NCBI GenBank assembly: GCA_026874595.1
Contig: JAPPUL010000071.1
Coordinates: 122,001 to 186,000 of the forward strand
Source of the DNA: Sipunculus nudus
Lineage: Eukaryota > Annelida > Sipuncula > Golfingiida > Sipunculidae
Reading direction: 5' to 3'
DNA: 64,000 bases
Shown here: positions 17,783 through 26,928 of the stretch, piece after piece
Position numbering within the stretch: position 1 is the first letter of the stretch
How the letters are laid out: each line of letters begins with the position of its first letter
Program-made: the position numbers and the translations under genes
The notes under the pieces: generated by a model
Told to the model about the DNA's origin: nothing
What the model saw: the letters and a program-made list of their open reading frames with translations, nothing else
The model's database searches: none

Positions 17783-18202
17783 TATTTAGTTTTTAGTTTT
17801 TTAGTTTGTGAGATTTTACAAATCTTTATAAAGCTAGAGGTTAAGCCTAAAAAGCTTAATCGCATTATTAGAGGTGTTAGTAGCAATAGTTTCAAGGGGA
17901 CATTGTTTTATATCGGCAATGGCGCAAGCAGTATAGTGTAAATAAATTGGTAGTGGTGCAGAGATAGATGATCATATAAACCGCGGTCGGAATATGGATA
18001 CCCGAACACCTGCAAGTCGTTGTTCTTTTGTAAACTGATATTTAGTTTTTAGTTTTTTAGTTTGTGAGATTTTACAAATCTTTATAAAGCTAGAGGTTAA
18101 GCCTAAAAAGCTTAATCGCATTATTAGAGGTGTTAGTAGCAATAGTTTCAAGGGGACATTGTTTTATATCGGCAATGGCGCAAGCAGTATAGTGTAAATA
18201 AA
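17691..18202. repeat. 256-bp tandem duplication spanning the convergent aclA and tatD ends
   Basis: Copy 1 is 17691-17946 and copy 2 is 17947-18202. They differ at one position (C at 17713, T at 17969). The unit holds the last ~30 codons of aclA, the intergenic part and the last ~38 codons of tatD. The intact aclA stop is in copy 1 and the intact tatD stop is in copy 2, so each gene stays whole and each has a detached 3' remnant in the other copy. This fills the 17783-18089 gap. Confidence 0.95.
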
Positions 18203-18869
18203 GAGGTGAATTAGTCTTACCTCTAACTGGTGCTGGAGCAAGATAGGGGGAGTCGGTTTCGATTAATAGTTTATTAAGCGGTACATGTTTAACGCTTTTT
18301 CGTATTATGTCGGATTTTTTATAAGTAACATTCCCTGCAAATGATATAAAGAGTCCTAAATCAAGAAAACGCTTAACAAAATCACTATCCCCTGAATAGC
18401 AATGCATAACACCAGAAGCGTTTAAGGGACTATGTTTTGCAAGTATTTTGTAAACATCATGGAAAGAGTCTCTAGTATGCACAATGATTGGTAACTTAAG
18501 CTCTTTTGCAAGAATAACTTGATCCTCAAAAAGCTTAATTTGTTTTACTGGTGTTGCATAATTTCTAAAATAGTCAATGCCACACTCTCCAATTGCAACC
18601 ACATTCTCATCACACGCTAGGCTAGTTAATGCTTTTTGCATATTAGCATTATATTGCTGTGCATACGATGGGTATAATCCTGCAGTATAAAAAACCTTAT
18701 TATTAAGCTCAAATAACTTTTTATTAAATAAATAAGAACTAAAATCAAGAGAAACATTAATAATAGCGTTAATATTATTGCTTAGATAATTCGAAATAGA
18801 ATAGGATGCTTCATTTATGTTGGAATAAATGCAAAATATATGTGCATGAGAATCAATAAAAGTAGGCAT
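18090..18869 (-). CDS. tatD: TatD-family metal-dependent hydrolase (putative DNase)
   Basis: A 259-residue TIM-barrel metallohydrolase. The metal-binding motif SHAHIF is at residues 7-12, GECGIDYFR at ~95, PIIVHTRDSF, GVMHCYSGD, and LLIETDSPYLAPAP near the end. Family members have 3'-5' DNase activity and act in DNA repair or quality control, with the cellular role not settled. Full length. Convergent with aclA; its 3' end lies in copy 2 of the 256-bp duplication. No SD is evident at the ATG. Confidence 0.9.
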   Translation of the reverse strand: MPTFIDSHAHIFCIYSNINEASYSISNYLSNNINAIINVSLDFSSYLFNKKLFELNNKVFYTAGLYPSYAQQYNANMQKALTSLACDENVVAIGECGIDYFRNYATPVKQIKLFEDQVILAKELKLPIIVHTRDSFHDVYKILAKHSPLNASGVMHCYSGDSDFVKRFLDLGLFISFAGNVTYKKSDIIRKSVKHVPLNKLLIETDSPYLAPAPVRGKTNSPLYLHYTACAIADIKQCPLETIATNTSNNAIKLFRLNL

Positions 18870-19056
18870 AACGATTTTTTTTAAAAAATATATAAAAAAA
18901 ACAAGCTATATTGACCATAAATAATATAAATTTATTTATATCTAAACTACTAGTTAAGTCAGTCAACGTAACTTTATTATATATTGTATTATAGTTTGGA
19001 TATACTAAATTTTAAAGATGATATTCAACTAGGATATAGGCATAGGACATAAGCAA

Positions 19057-20133
19057 GTGGAAGAAAAATATACAGATAGTAGTAAAAATAGTAAAAAGGG
19101 TGTTTTAAAAGGGTGTAAAAAAGCTATTAAAAAGCTATTTCAATATATAAGGGAGAAGGGCAGAGAATATATTACGATAATGCTTATACCACACTCAGAA
19201 GAAAAAATATTTAACTTTAGAATTTCCAACTTTGTATTGTTTTTTTTCTTCACACTCATATTACTGCTTACAATAGGTGGCTCATACTTTTTTGTTGATA
19301 GAGGAACTAAAGAACAAGAGTTAATAAGCTTAACCGATGAGTATTTAAAACGTTCATCAGATTTAAGAAGCTTTGTAGAACTTGTTTCAGATCTAAAGGA
19401 CAGAACTGGTAAACTCTCAACCTCATTAGATGCTCTTCAAAAGTTAACCGGTGGTGAGAGCAATTTGCTTGAGCTTGTTCAAAACCGAGGAGTTGGAGGG
19501 CCTGGGTCAACTAAAGAATACGCATTATATAACAAAAAAGAATTACAAAAAAATACTTTAGATAATAAAGCTCAGGGGCAATCTCAGCATGTGCAAGAGA
19601 TAGAAGATTTTATCTTAGTTAATAAAAAGCTTGGTTTTGCAGAAGACAAAGTAAGAAATATATCAAGCTTATTAAAAGGATATAGAACTCTATTAAATGA
19701 CATGCCTTCAATATTCCCTGTACTTGGAAGCCGTATAGGCCGGGGGATAATGACGTCAGGCTTTGGCTGGAGACGAGATCCATTTACCCACAAAATGGCT
19801 CAACATTATGGAATAGATATTCATAACATAACTGGAACTCCAGTACTTGCAACTGGAAATGGGCAAGTGGTACGTATGGGTTACTCAAAGACTATGGGTT
19901 TATATGTAACACTAGAACATAAGCTTGGCTTTAGTACAAGATATTTACATTTATCAAAGATAATTGTTCAGCAAGGGGATGAGGTTAGAAAGGGGCAGAT
20001 AATTGGTCATCTTGGAAATACTGGGCGCTCAACAGGCCCACATTTACATTATGAAGTTAGGGTAAATAAAGTTCCGATAAATCCTTATCCTTTCATAAGT
20101 CTTGATAGATTTGAAAATCTAAGCCATAGATAA
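19057..20133 (+). CDS. M23 family peptidoglycan endopeptidase with membrane anchor and coiled coil
   Basis: Begins with GTG at 19057. Residues ~40-80 carry one hydrophobic segment (NFVLFFFFTLILLLTIGGSYFF), followed by a coiled coil of about 120 residues and then the LytM domain from about residue 225: GFGWRRDPFTHKMAQHYGID with the first zinc ligands, LGFSTRYLHLSKI and GRSTGPHLHYEVRVN (HLH motif). It lies directly upstream of a bactofilin, the arrangement known for cell-curvature and envelope-shaping pairs in several phyla, so a role in localised peptidoglycan remodelling is likely. A 13-bp tandem duplication starts at the base after the stop. Confidence 0.9.
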   Translation: MEEKYTDSSKNSKKGVLKGCKKAIKKLFQYIREKGREYITIMLIPHSEEKIFNFRISNFVLFFFFTLILLLTIGGSYFFVDRGTKEQELISLTDEYLKRSSDLRSFVELVSDLKDRTGKLSTSLDALQKLTGGESNLLELVQNRGVGGPGSTKEYALYNKKELQKNTLDNKAQGQSQHVQEIEDFILVNKKLGFAEDKVRNISSLLKGYRTLLNDMPSIFPVLGSRIGRGIMTSGFGWRRDPFTHKMAQHYGIDIHNITGTPVLATGNGQVVRMGYSKTMGLYVTLEHKLGFSTRYLHLSKIIVQQGDEVRKGQIIGHLGNTGRSTGPHLHYEVRVNKVPINPYPFISLDRFENLSHR

Positions 20134-20159
20134 GTGGAGAAATTATGTGGAGAAATTAT
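20134..20159. repeat. 13-bp perfect tandem duplication after the M23 stop codon
   Basis: GTGGAGAAATTAT occurs twice, starting with the first base after the TAA at 20131-20133. Confidence 0.92.
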
Positions 20160-20330
20160 AAATAATACTTTTTCAGTACGATGATGATTAGTAGCTATTT
20201 GGCAAATGAAGGCTAAAACAAAAAGCTGTATTAAAAGATATATCCAATTGAATAGGTAATCGCATTTGCTGTGGATTAATGAAAAATTAGATGCATATAA
20301 AATAAAGTTAGCTAAAGAAGGAGTTAAGAA

Positions 20331-20744
20331 ATGGCGGGCGGTAACACTGGTGGAGAATCAATAGATAGTATAATAGGAGCTGGCAATCATTTTAAGGGAG
20401 AGTTTAAGTTAAATGGAGCACTTAGAGTAGATGGGGTAATAGAAGGAATATTGCTAACAAATAGCCGTATACATATAAGTAAGCTTGGGAGAGGAAAAGG
20501 AAAAATATCTGCAAAGAGTATAGAGATTGGTGGGGAGTTTGAGGGTGAGCTTGAGGCAAGTAATAATGTTATTATCAAATCCACTGCCTTTGTTACAGCA
20601 AATATAACATCTGCCTTACTAGTTATAGAAGACGGCGCATATTTTTCAGGACGCTGCGATATAAATCCTACAAACCTTGAAAAAGTCGTGAAAACCACAA
20701 ATATGATGGAGCTTGAAACAAGTGAAGATTTGCTTATAAAATAG
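20331..20744 (+). CDS. bactofilin (polymer-forming cytoskeletal protein)
   Basis: A 137-residue beta-helix protein. Signature: FKGEFKLNGALRVDGVIEGIL, GEFEGELEASNNVIIKSTAFV, and ITSALLVIEDGAYFSGRCDI. Bactofilins polymerise without nucleotide and scaffold envelope enzymes. The GAAGGAG ribosome-binding site precedes the ATG at 20331. It sits in a row with an M23 peptidase upstream and YaaR and RicT downstream (24- and 47-base gaps). Confidence 0.93.
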   Translation: MAGGNTGGESIDSIIGAGNHFKGEFKLNGALRVDGVIEGILLTNSRIHISKLGRGKGKISAKSIEIGGEFEGELEASNNVIIKSTAFVTANITSALLVIEDGAYFSGRCDINPTNLEKVVKTTNMMELETSEDLLIK

Positions 20745-20768
20745 CTAAATCTTTAAATAGACTAATAT

Positions 20769-21212
20769 ATGAAGATAGGATATGCAAAAAATAGATTAGT
20801 GGAAGGGAATGTAACAAAAAACAGCGTTAAGTCCTTAAATCAAGATTCTATAAATAATAAGTCTATATTTAAAAGCACCCTAAATCATGAATATAAAACA
20901 TATATAAAAGCCGAGATAGAAGAATATATAAAAGAGATACATGAATACGGTAAACACTTTATAGCAAATCCTTCCTATGACAATTTACTTTTATACAAAA
21001 ACCACATAAAATCATTTTTTAGCTACGCCAACTCCTCAAGCTACAAAATAAAAGATATATATGGTGCTAAAATGGATTATAAAATAGTTATACTTATTAA
21101 TAAGAAACTAGAAGAACTAACAACCAAAGTACTTCAAAAAGAAAAAGAAGGTATGGATTTGCTTGAAAGTATTAATGAGATTAAAGGTTTGTTAGTAAAT
21201 TTCTTAATGTAA
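20769..21212 (+). CDS. YaaR-family (DUF327) protein
   Basis: A 147-residue helical protein with the DUF327 features: an N-terminal basic tail, KAEIEEYIKEIHEYGKHFIANPSYDNLLLYKNHIKSFFSYAN, and a C-terminal LLESINEIKGLLVNFLM. In Bacillus the yaaR gene is near yaaT; here too it is adjacent to the PSP1 gene. The molecular function is not known. A degenerate tandem duplication of AAATTTCTTAATGT covers the stop codon. Confidence 0.8.
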   Translation: MKIGYAKNRLVEGNVTKNSVKSLNQDSINNKSIFKSTLNHEYKTYIKAEIEEYIKEIHEYGKHFIANPSYDNLLLYKNHIKSFFSYANSSSYKIKDIYGAKMDYKIVILINKKLEELTTKVLQKEKEGMDLLESINEIKGLLVNFLM

Positions 21213-21259
21213 ATTTTAATGTAGGGGTGAATTGACTTTAGAAAGATGATAATATTTAT

Positions 21260-22027
21260 ATGATAAAGTATGTAAAAGCAAGAACAGAATATAACCAAAG
21301 TACTATACTATATAGCTATACGGAAGATTTTAGGTTTGCCCCAAACGATGATTATGTTTTACAAACACGTTTTGGTTCCACTATTGGACAAATAGCTTTA
21401 GATTCTATCGCTTTGGATGAGGATAAGACTCATGATGTAAATAAGGTCTTATACAAAGCCCAAGAGAAGGATTTTGAGGCATACCAAAACTGTAAAGACA
21501 AAGCTTTTGACGCTTTTAATATTACAAAAGAACAAATTATAAAACATAATCTTCCTATGAAGTTAATAAACTCGCACTACTTTATTGATACTAATACCGT
21601 GTTATTTAACTTTAGCGCAGAAACGCGGCTTGATTTTAGAGAACTTGTAAGAACACTTGCTTCTATATTTAAGACTAGAATAGAGCTAAGGCAGATTGGT
21701 AAACGTGATGAGGCCGCTTTACTTGGAGGACATGGTATATGCGGCAAAGAGCTTTGTTGTCGACAATCTGGTTTGACACATTTTACTCAACAAACACTTG
21801 GAGCAAGTTCTAACCAAAATACTCCCGCTTCCAATACTCATAAACTTGTTGGACTTTGTGATCGAGTAATGTGTTGTTGCAGCTATGAAGTAAACCCAAA
21901 ACCATATTCAAACCCCTGTCAAGAACAAGAACAACAAAATAGTAAACCTTTTAAACGATGTGACTCTTGTGTAAATACTTTGTGTACGCATTTTATAGAG
22001 CAATCTAAAATATCCACCAATATTTAA
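21260..22027 (+). CDS. ricT: PSP1-domain protein (YaaT/RicT-like)
   Basis: A 255-residue RicT homologue. The core has LRQIGKRDEAALLGGHGICGKELCC, and GLCDRVMCCCSYE, with the paired Cys of the Ric iron-sulphur complex, plus an additional C-terminal CDSCVNTLCTHF. In Bacillus, RicT with RicA and RicF forms a Fe-S complex that affects RNase Y and phosphorelay functions. RicA and RicF are not seen here. The internal part 180-200 is polar and Asn-rich. Start ATG at 21260; downstream the stop is followed at once by an 11-bp tandem duplication. Confidence 0.88.
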   Translation: MIKYVKARTEYNQSTILYSYTEDFRFAPNDDYVLQTRFGSTIGQIALDSIALDEDKTHDVNKVLYKAQEKDFEAYQNCKDKAFDAFNITKEQIIKHNLPMKLINSHYFIDTNTVLFNFSAETRLDFRELVRTLASIFKTRIELRQIGKRDEAALLGGHGICGKELCCRQSGLTHFTQQTLGASSNQNTPASNTHKLVGLCDRVMCCCSYEVNPKPYSNPCQEQEQQNSKPFKRCDSCVNTLCTHFIEQSKISTNI

Positions 22028-22031
22028 TATA

Positions 22032-22053
22032 TTCTATACTATTTCTATACTAT
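22032..22053. repeat. 11-bp perfect tandem duplication after ricT
   Basis: TTCTATACTAT occurs twice, four bases after the ricT stop codon, in the short convergent gap to rnc. Confidence 0.9.
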
Positions 22054-22076
22054 ATTTTATCATGTCTTTTGAATCT

Positions 22077-22769
22077 CTATATACTATTTAATGTATTGCG
22101 TGCCGCATCCTGTTGGGCATCCCGTTTACTCTTACCATACCCTTTAGCAAAACTCTCGCCCTTAACTCGTACCTCAACGCAAAATAGCTTCTTGTGATCA
22201 GGCCCTTCTTCCCATATTGTCGCATAGGTTGGACAGATTTTATAGAGCTCTTGTATTTGATGTTGTAAAAGCGTTTTATAATCACGCCTATGACTCTCTT
22301 TATAAGCCTTTTTAACTTCTTCTTCTATATACGGTAATATAAAGTTTCGTGTCTTTTCAAGTCCTGAATCTATATAATATGCTCCTATTAATGCTTCTAC
22401 CGTGTCTTCTAAAAGAGCATCTCGATTTACACCGTCTGATAGCTTCTCCCCCCTTCCAAGCAATATATACGGGCCAATTGATAGCTTCCTACCCAATTGT
22501 GCCAAGCTATATTCACTTACCACAACTGCCTTAATTCGCGAAAGCTCTCCTTCTCTATCTTCGTAATTTTTATACAAATATTCACTCACTATTAAGCCTA
22601 GTACCGAATCTCCCAAAAGCTCAAGCCGTTCATTACTATCTGTTTCATCTTTATGCTCATTTACATACGAACTGTGCATTAATGCTTTATTTAATAACTT
22701 TATGTCTTGAAAACATATTCCGAGTGTCTCTTGCAGCTTCCTTAATTCATTTTGCCTAGTACTTTCCAA
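22077..22769 (-). CDS. rnc: ribonuclease III
   Basis: A 230-residue dsRNA endonuclease for rRNA and mRNA processing. The catalytic domain has ERLELLGDSVLGLIVSEYLY (signature motif) and EDTVEALIGAYYIDSG (metal ligand Glu/Asp). The C-terminal dsRNA-binding domain is seen as YKTLLQHQIQELYK and GKSKRDAQQDAARNTL. Last gene of the rpmF-plsX-fabD-fabG-fabF-rnc run; 32 bases after fabF. Confidence 0.96.
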   Translation of the reverse strand: MESTRQNELRKLQETLGICFQDIKLLNKALMHSSYVNEHKDETDSNERLELLGDSVLGLIVSEYLYKNYEDREGELSRIKAVVVSEYSLAQLGRKLSIGPYILLGRGEKLSDGVNRDALLEDTVEALIGAYYIDSGLEKTRNFILPYIEEEVKKAYKESHRRDYKTLLQHQIQELYKICPTYATIWEEGPDHKKLFCVEVRVKGESFAKGYGKSKRDAQQDAARNTLNSI

Positions 22770-22801
22770 CCCTATATTCTTCTCCTTATTTTATTTGTCT
22801 T

Positions 22802-24055
22802 TTAATCTTTATAGCGTTTGAATACCAATGTACAATTATGTCCGCCAAAACCAAATGAATTTGATAGCCCAACTCCTACTTCATGATTTATTGCTTCGTT
22901 TGGTACGCAGTCAAGATCACATTCTGGGTCTGCTTGTGTTTGATTTATTGTAGGATGAAGTTTGCCATCTTCCATACTCTTAAGTATTACTATTGCCTCA
23001 ACGCCGCCTGCTGCTCCCAACAAATGCCCTATCATTGACTTTGTTGAGTTTACCTTCAATTGCTTAGCATGAGAGCCAAACACCTCCTTTATCGCATTCT
23101 GTTCTGCTTTGTCTCCTAATACTGTACTTGTCCCATGCGTATTTATATAATTTACTTCTTCTTTATCAAGTCCAGAGTTTTTTAGCGCTGTTGCCATACA
23201 GTTTATTACCCCTTGTGCATCAGGGCGTGGCGCTGTTATATGATATGCATCGCAGGACATACCGCCCCCCAGAAGTTCCCCATATATTTTCGCTCCTCGC
23301 TTTATCGCACTCGCTTCACTCTCTATTACCAAAACCCCTGCCCCACTCCCCATTACAAAACCATCTCGCCCCTTATCAAATGGCCTTGATGCTCCCTTTG
23401 GATTGCCATTGTTTGTTGATAAGGCTCGGGCTGCGGAAAACCCTGCTAGCGACAACGGCGTTATTGCTCCTTCTGCACCTCCGCAGATCATTATATCTGC
23501 TTCTCCTCGCTTTATTATATGCATAGATTCTAATATTGAATGATTACCTGTTGCGCACGCCGTACTTATTGCAAAGTTAGGACCCATTAAACCCCACTCT
23601 ATTGCTACCACTCCGCTTGCCATGTTCGTTATAACTACCGGTATGAAAAAAGGTGAAACCTTCCTCCAGCCATGCTCTGCAAACGTATTTGCCGTTTGTG
23701 TGTAAAAACCCATCCCTCCTATCCCCGTCCCTATTATTAAGCCTATACGACTCCTATCCATCCCCTCAAGTTTTTCTCGACTTATTCCAGCATCATCCAT
23801 CGCCTCTTGCGTACTTGCCAAGGCATACTGTGTAAATAAATCTGTTCGCTTTAATAACGACTTAGACATGTAGTCCAACGGATCAAAATCTTTTATCTCA
23901 GCTGCAAAACTCGTTGGAAACCCAGTTGTCTCAAAATCTTTTATTATATCTACCCCTGACTCCCCTGCAAGACAATTGCTCCAGAACGTTTTGACATCAT
24001 TTCCTATAGGCGTTATCGCCCCAACCCCTGTTACGTATACCCTATGTTCCCTCAT
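22802..24055 (-). CDS. fabF: 3-oxoacyl-[acyl-carrier-protein] synthase II
   Basis: Condensing enzyme of fatty acid elongation. Catalytic Cys in STACATGNHSIL, His in NTHGTSTVLGD and the second His in NSFGFGGHNCTLVF; Lys of the NSTKSMIGHLLGAAG segment is also present. 417 residues, full length. Adjacent acpP, normally between fabG and fabF, is absent; acpP is at 61.7 kb. Confidence 0.96.
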   Translation of the reverse strand: MREHRVYVTGVGAITPIGNDVKTFWSNCLAGESGVDIIKDFETTGFPTSFAAEIKDFDPLDYMSKSLLKRTDLFTQYALASTQEAMDDAGISREKLEGMDRSRIGLIIGTGIGGMGFYTQTANTFAEHGWRKVSPFFIPVVITNMASGVVAIEWGLMGPNFAISTACATGNHSILESMHIIKRGEADIMICGGAEGAITPLSLAGFSAARALSTNNGNPKGASRPFDKGRDGFVMGSGAGVLVIESEASAIKRGAKIYGELLGGGMSCDAYHITAPRPDAQGVINCMATALKNSGLDKEEVNYINTHGTSTVLGDKAEQNAIKEVFGSHAKQLKVNSTKSMIGHLLGAAGGVEAIVILKSMEDGKLHPTINQTQADPECDLDCVPNEAINHEVGVGLSNSFGFGGHNCTLVFKRYKD

Positions 24056-24075
24056 CTCGTTTCTCTCCTAATCTC

Positions 24076-24816
24076 TTATCCCGTCATTGTTAGTCCGCCA
24101 TCTATCACAAACACCTGTCCCGTTATGTAATCCGATAAACTCGATGACAAATATAATGCCATGTTAGCTATGTCTTTTCCTTCGCCAAACCTATTTAGTG
24201 GTATCTTTTGCAACATCTGTTCTCCTGACTTCTTTATTAGTCCCTCCGACATCTCAGTCCTTATAAACCCAGGGGCAATCGCATTTACTGTTATGTTTCG
24301 TCCCCCCATCTCCATTGCAAGTGATTTTGTTAACGCTATAAGTCCTGCTTTGCTCGCTGAATAATTCCCTTGTCCTACATTCCCTACAAGCCCTATTATT
24401 GACGATATGTTTATTATCTTTCCGCAACGTGCTTTGCTCATAACCTTAAGCACTTCGCGACTCATTAAAAATGCTCCCTTCAAATTCACATTCAATACCA
24501 ACTCCCACTCATCCTCACTCATCCTAATTCCAAGCCTATCTCGGACTATCCCCGCATTATTTATAAGCACATCTATTCTACCATGCCTTTCTAAAACCGC
24601 TTTTACCCCCCGTTTAACTTCAGCCTCGCTTGATACATCCACCTTCTCTACCATAAACTTCTTAGCGCCTTTATCTTCGTATATCCCCCGCTCCTTAGAA
24701 CTCCTGTCACATATGCACATACTTGCACCGCACCCTGACAAAAGCTCTACTATTTCTCTTCCTATCCCCTGACTCCCCCCTGTTATTAAGATAATCTTAT
24801 CTTTTAAATCTATCAT
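24076..24816 (-). CDS. fabG: 3-oxoacyl-[acyl-carrier-protein] reductase
   Basis: NADPH-dependent SDR of the elongation cycle. TGGSQGIGREIVELL binds cofactor; NNAGIVRDRLG; catalytic Ser in INISSIIGLVGN, YSASKAGLIAL gives the Tyr-x3-Lys; and PGFIRTEMSEG follows. 246 residues. Lies in the fatty acid operon, 20 bases before fabF. Confidence 0.96.
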   Translation of the reverse strand: MIDLKDKIILITGGSQGIGREIVELLSGCGASMCICDRSSKERGIYEDKGAKKFMVEKVDVSSEAEVKRGVKAVLERHGRIDVLINNAGIVRDRLGIRMSEDEWELVLNVNLKGAFLMSREVLKVMSKARCGKIINISSIIGLVGNVGQGNYSASKAGLIALTKSLAMEMGGRNITVNAIAPGFIRTEMSEGLIKKSGEQMLQKIPLNRFGEGKDIANMALYLSSSLSDYITGQVFVIDGGLTMTG

Positions 24817-24863
24817 CTTTAGCCTTTTCTTATATACTACATTAACATTACTTCTCTCATTAA

Positions 24864-25802
24864 CTACAAAAGCTCATCTAGCACCTTATTATAACTTTCA
24901 AGCCCAGTAACACTGTATACCTTTATTTTCTTATCTATCTTTTTTATAAGTCCTTGTAAAACTCGTCCTGATCCTATCTCTACTATCGTTTCTACTCCTT
25001 TTAATGCCATCATTTCCACAACCTTTACCCATTCTACTGCCGATGTTAGCTGATGCTCAAGCGAATCCTTTATACCTTCTCGCCCCTCTATCTCCCCTCG
25101 GTAATTAACTACCGGTATCTTGCATTCCCCAAATTCTATCCCTTCTAGATACTTCTTGAATTCCTCTCCTGCTCCCTTCAAATATGGCGAATGAAAGGCT
25201 CCGCTTACTTCAAGCTCTACTACCATCCGTGCTTTATTCTTCTTTGCCATCTCCATCGCTTCCTTTACCAACTCACACTCTCCTGATATTACCACTTGGC
25301 CTGGACTATTATAATTTGCAGGCACTACATACCCCCCACCCACTACCCTCATTGCCTCCTTGCATATATCTTCAACCTCTTTGTCTCTAAGTCCTATTAT
25401 CGCTGCCATTGAACCTTTAGTCTCTTCTCCTGCCAACGCCATTAGCTCACCTCGTTTCCTTACTACCCTAAGCCCATCTCTAAAACTCAAGCTCTTCGCA
25501 CACGCATATGCACTAAACTCTCCTAATGAATGTCCCGCACATATATCTGCAGTAAGTCCTGCCCTCTCAAGACACTCAAGCATTACCATGCTACTCAAAA
25601 ATAAAGCCGGTTGCGTGTTCTGGGTCTTTTGAAGCTCCTCCTTCGGACCGCTAAACATTATTTCCTTTAAACCAAAACCCAACTCCTCCTCCGCTTCGGC
25701 AAACCTCTTGCGGACTGTCTCATATTCTTCGTAAAACTCATGCCCCATCCCTAACTCTTGTGAGCCCTGTCCAGGAAATACATACCCTAGCACTTTTCCC
25801 AT
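24864..25802 (-). CDS. fabD: malonyl-CoA:ACP transacylase
   Basis: Loads malonate onto ACP. N-terminus YVFPGQGSQELGMG, nucleophile in CAGHSLGEFSAYACAK, the Arg motif VVRKRGELMA, and the His in VSGAFHSPYLKGA. 312 residues. It lies 47 bases upstream of fabG in the operon. Confidence 0.96.
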   Translation of the reverse strand: MGKVLGYVFPGQGSQELGMGHEFYEEYETVRKRFAEAEEELGFGLKEIMFSGPKEELQKTQNTQPALFLSSMVMLECLERAGLTADICAGHSLGEFSAYACAKSLSFRDGLRVVRKRGELMALAGEETKGSMAAIIGLRDKEVEDICKEAMRVVGGGYVVPANYNSPGQVVISGECELVKEAMEMAKKNKARMVVELEVSGAFHSPYLKGAGEEFKKYLEGIEFGECKIPVVNYRGEIEGREGIKDSLEHQLTSAVEWVKVVEMMALKGVETIVEIGSGRVLQGLIKKIDKKIKVYSVTGLESYNKVLDELL

Positions 25803-25871
25803 TTTCTCCTCTCTTTTTCCTCTTCATTGACTTTTATAACCACCTTCTATAACCCTTTTCAACAACCTATT

Positions 25872-26852
25872 CTAGCCTACTGATAGCTCTTCTTCTATCA
25901 ACTTCCCTATCTCAAGCTTCATTAGCTTATTACACGTTATTACCGCATTCTTTACCGCACGCCCATCTGCTTGCCCATGCCCTACTATAACATCTCCCTT
26001 AAGCCCCAATAACGGGGCTCCTCCGTAATATGATGAGTCAAACGGTAGCGTCAAACTCTCCTTAACTTTCTTCTTTGCTCCCAATACCTCCACAAATCCC
26101 ATACTGCTTTTATCCACTATACTTAAAATCAGCTTCCCAACACCCTCATACATCTTTAACAAAGCATTCCCCACAAAACCATCGCATACTACAACATCTA
26201 CTTTTCCATTAACTATATCATACCCTTCAACATTTCCTACAAAGCATATATTTTTCTCCCCCTCCAAAAGCTCATACGCCTTGCGCGTAAGCTCTGTACC
26301 CTTATCTGCCTCCTCGCCTACATTCAATAAGCCTACTCGCGGATTGCCTTCTATGAAACATTTCATAAATACATTCCCCATAAGTCCATACTGTGCCAGG
26401 TGCTTTGGTTTACTCTCTATATTCGCTCCTACATCAAGTAATAGTGTATGCCCTCTTTCGCTTTTTATAAACGCTCCTATCCCTGGCCGCTTTATCCCTT
26501 CTAAACATTGTATGTTTAGTACCGACGCTGCCATCGTCGCTCCTGTATTCCCAGGAGAATACAAACCCCTCGCCTTCCCTTCCCCAACCAGCTTGCTTGC
26601 CACCATTATACTTGCTCGCTTCTTTGTCCTGCAGGCTACTACCGGCGACTCCGACATCCCTATCACCTCTTGTGCATGCTCTATCTCTATCTTATCTCCT
26701 CTATAGTTTAATTCTTTCAACACACCCTCTATCCGTTTACCATCACCCACTATTATAGCACCTACCCCACTTGCATAAACTCCCTCAACTACCCCGCGTA
26801 CAAGCTCCTCTTGCTCCACCTCCCCACTTGCAACATCTATCGCTAGCTTCAT
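25872..26852 (-). CDS. plsX: phosphate acyltransferase PlsX
   Basis: Makes acyl-phosphate from acyl-ACP for phospholipid synthesis. YSPGNTGATMAASVL, LLDVGANIESKPKHLAQYGLMG, LLNVGEEADKGTELTRKAYELL, VEGYDIVNGKVDVVVCDGF and YGGAPLLGLKG match the family. Start at 26852 (MKLAIDV) has GGGAG at the right distance; three further in-frame ATGs up to 26888 come from a 12-bp repeat. The usual N-terminal DAMGGD is here DVASGE, so one conserved element is lost. Follows rpmF as in many genomes. Confidence 0.93.
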   Translation of the reverse strand: MKLAIDVASGEVEQEELVRGVVEGVYASGVGAIIVGDGKRIEGVLKELNYRGDKIEIEHAQEVIGMSESPVVACRTKKRASIMVASKLVGEGKARGLYSPGNTGATMAASVLNIQCLEGIKRPGIGAFIKSERGHTLLLDVGANIESKPKHLAQYGLMGNVFMKCFIEGNPRVGLLNVGEEADKGTELTRKAYELLEGEKNICFVGNVEGYDIVNGKVDVVVCDGFVGNALLKMYEGVGKLILSIVDKSSMGFVEVLGAKKKVKESLTLPFDSSYYGGAPLLGLKGDVIVGHGQADGRAVKNAVITCNKLMKLEIGKLIEEELSVG

Positions 26853-26861
26853 CTCTTCTCC

Positions 26862-26897
26862 CATCTTAACTTCCATCTTAACTTCCATCTTAACTTC
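26862..26897. repeat. 12-bp triplicate at the plsX 5' end
   Basis: Three copies of CATCTTAACTTC. On the coding strand each reads GAAGTTAAGATG, giving MEVK repeats and three alternative ATG starts immediately upstream of the likely true start. Confidence 0.92.
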
Positions 26898-26928
26898 TTA
26901 CCTAAAAACATGTAGCCTCATTTATAAG

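Noticed and set aside
22349-22534. plus-strand frames within rnc, fab genes and plsX
   Set aside because: Composition-driven shadow frames opposite conserved genes.
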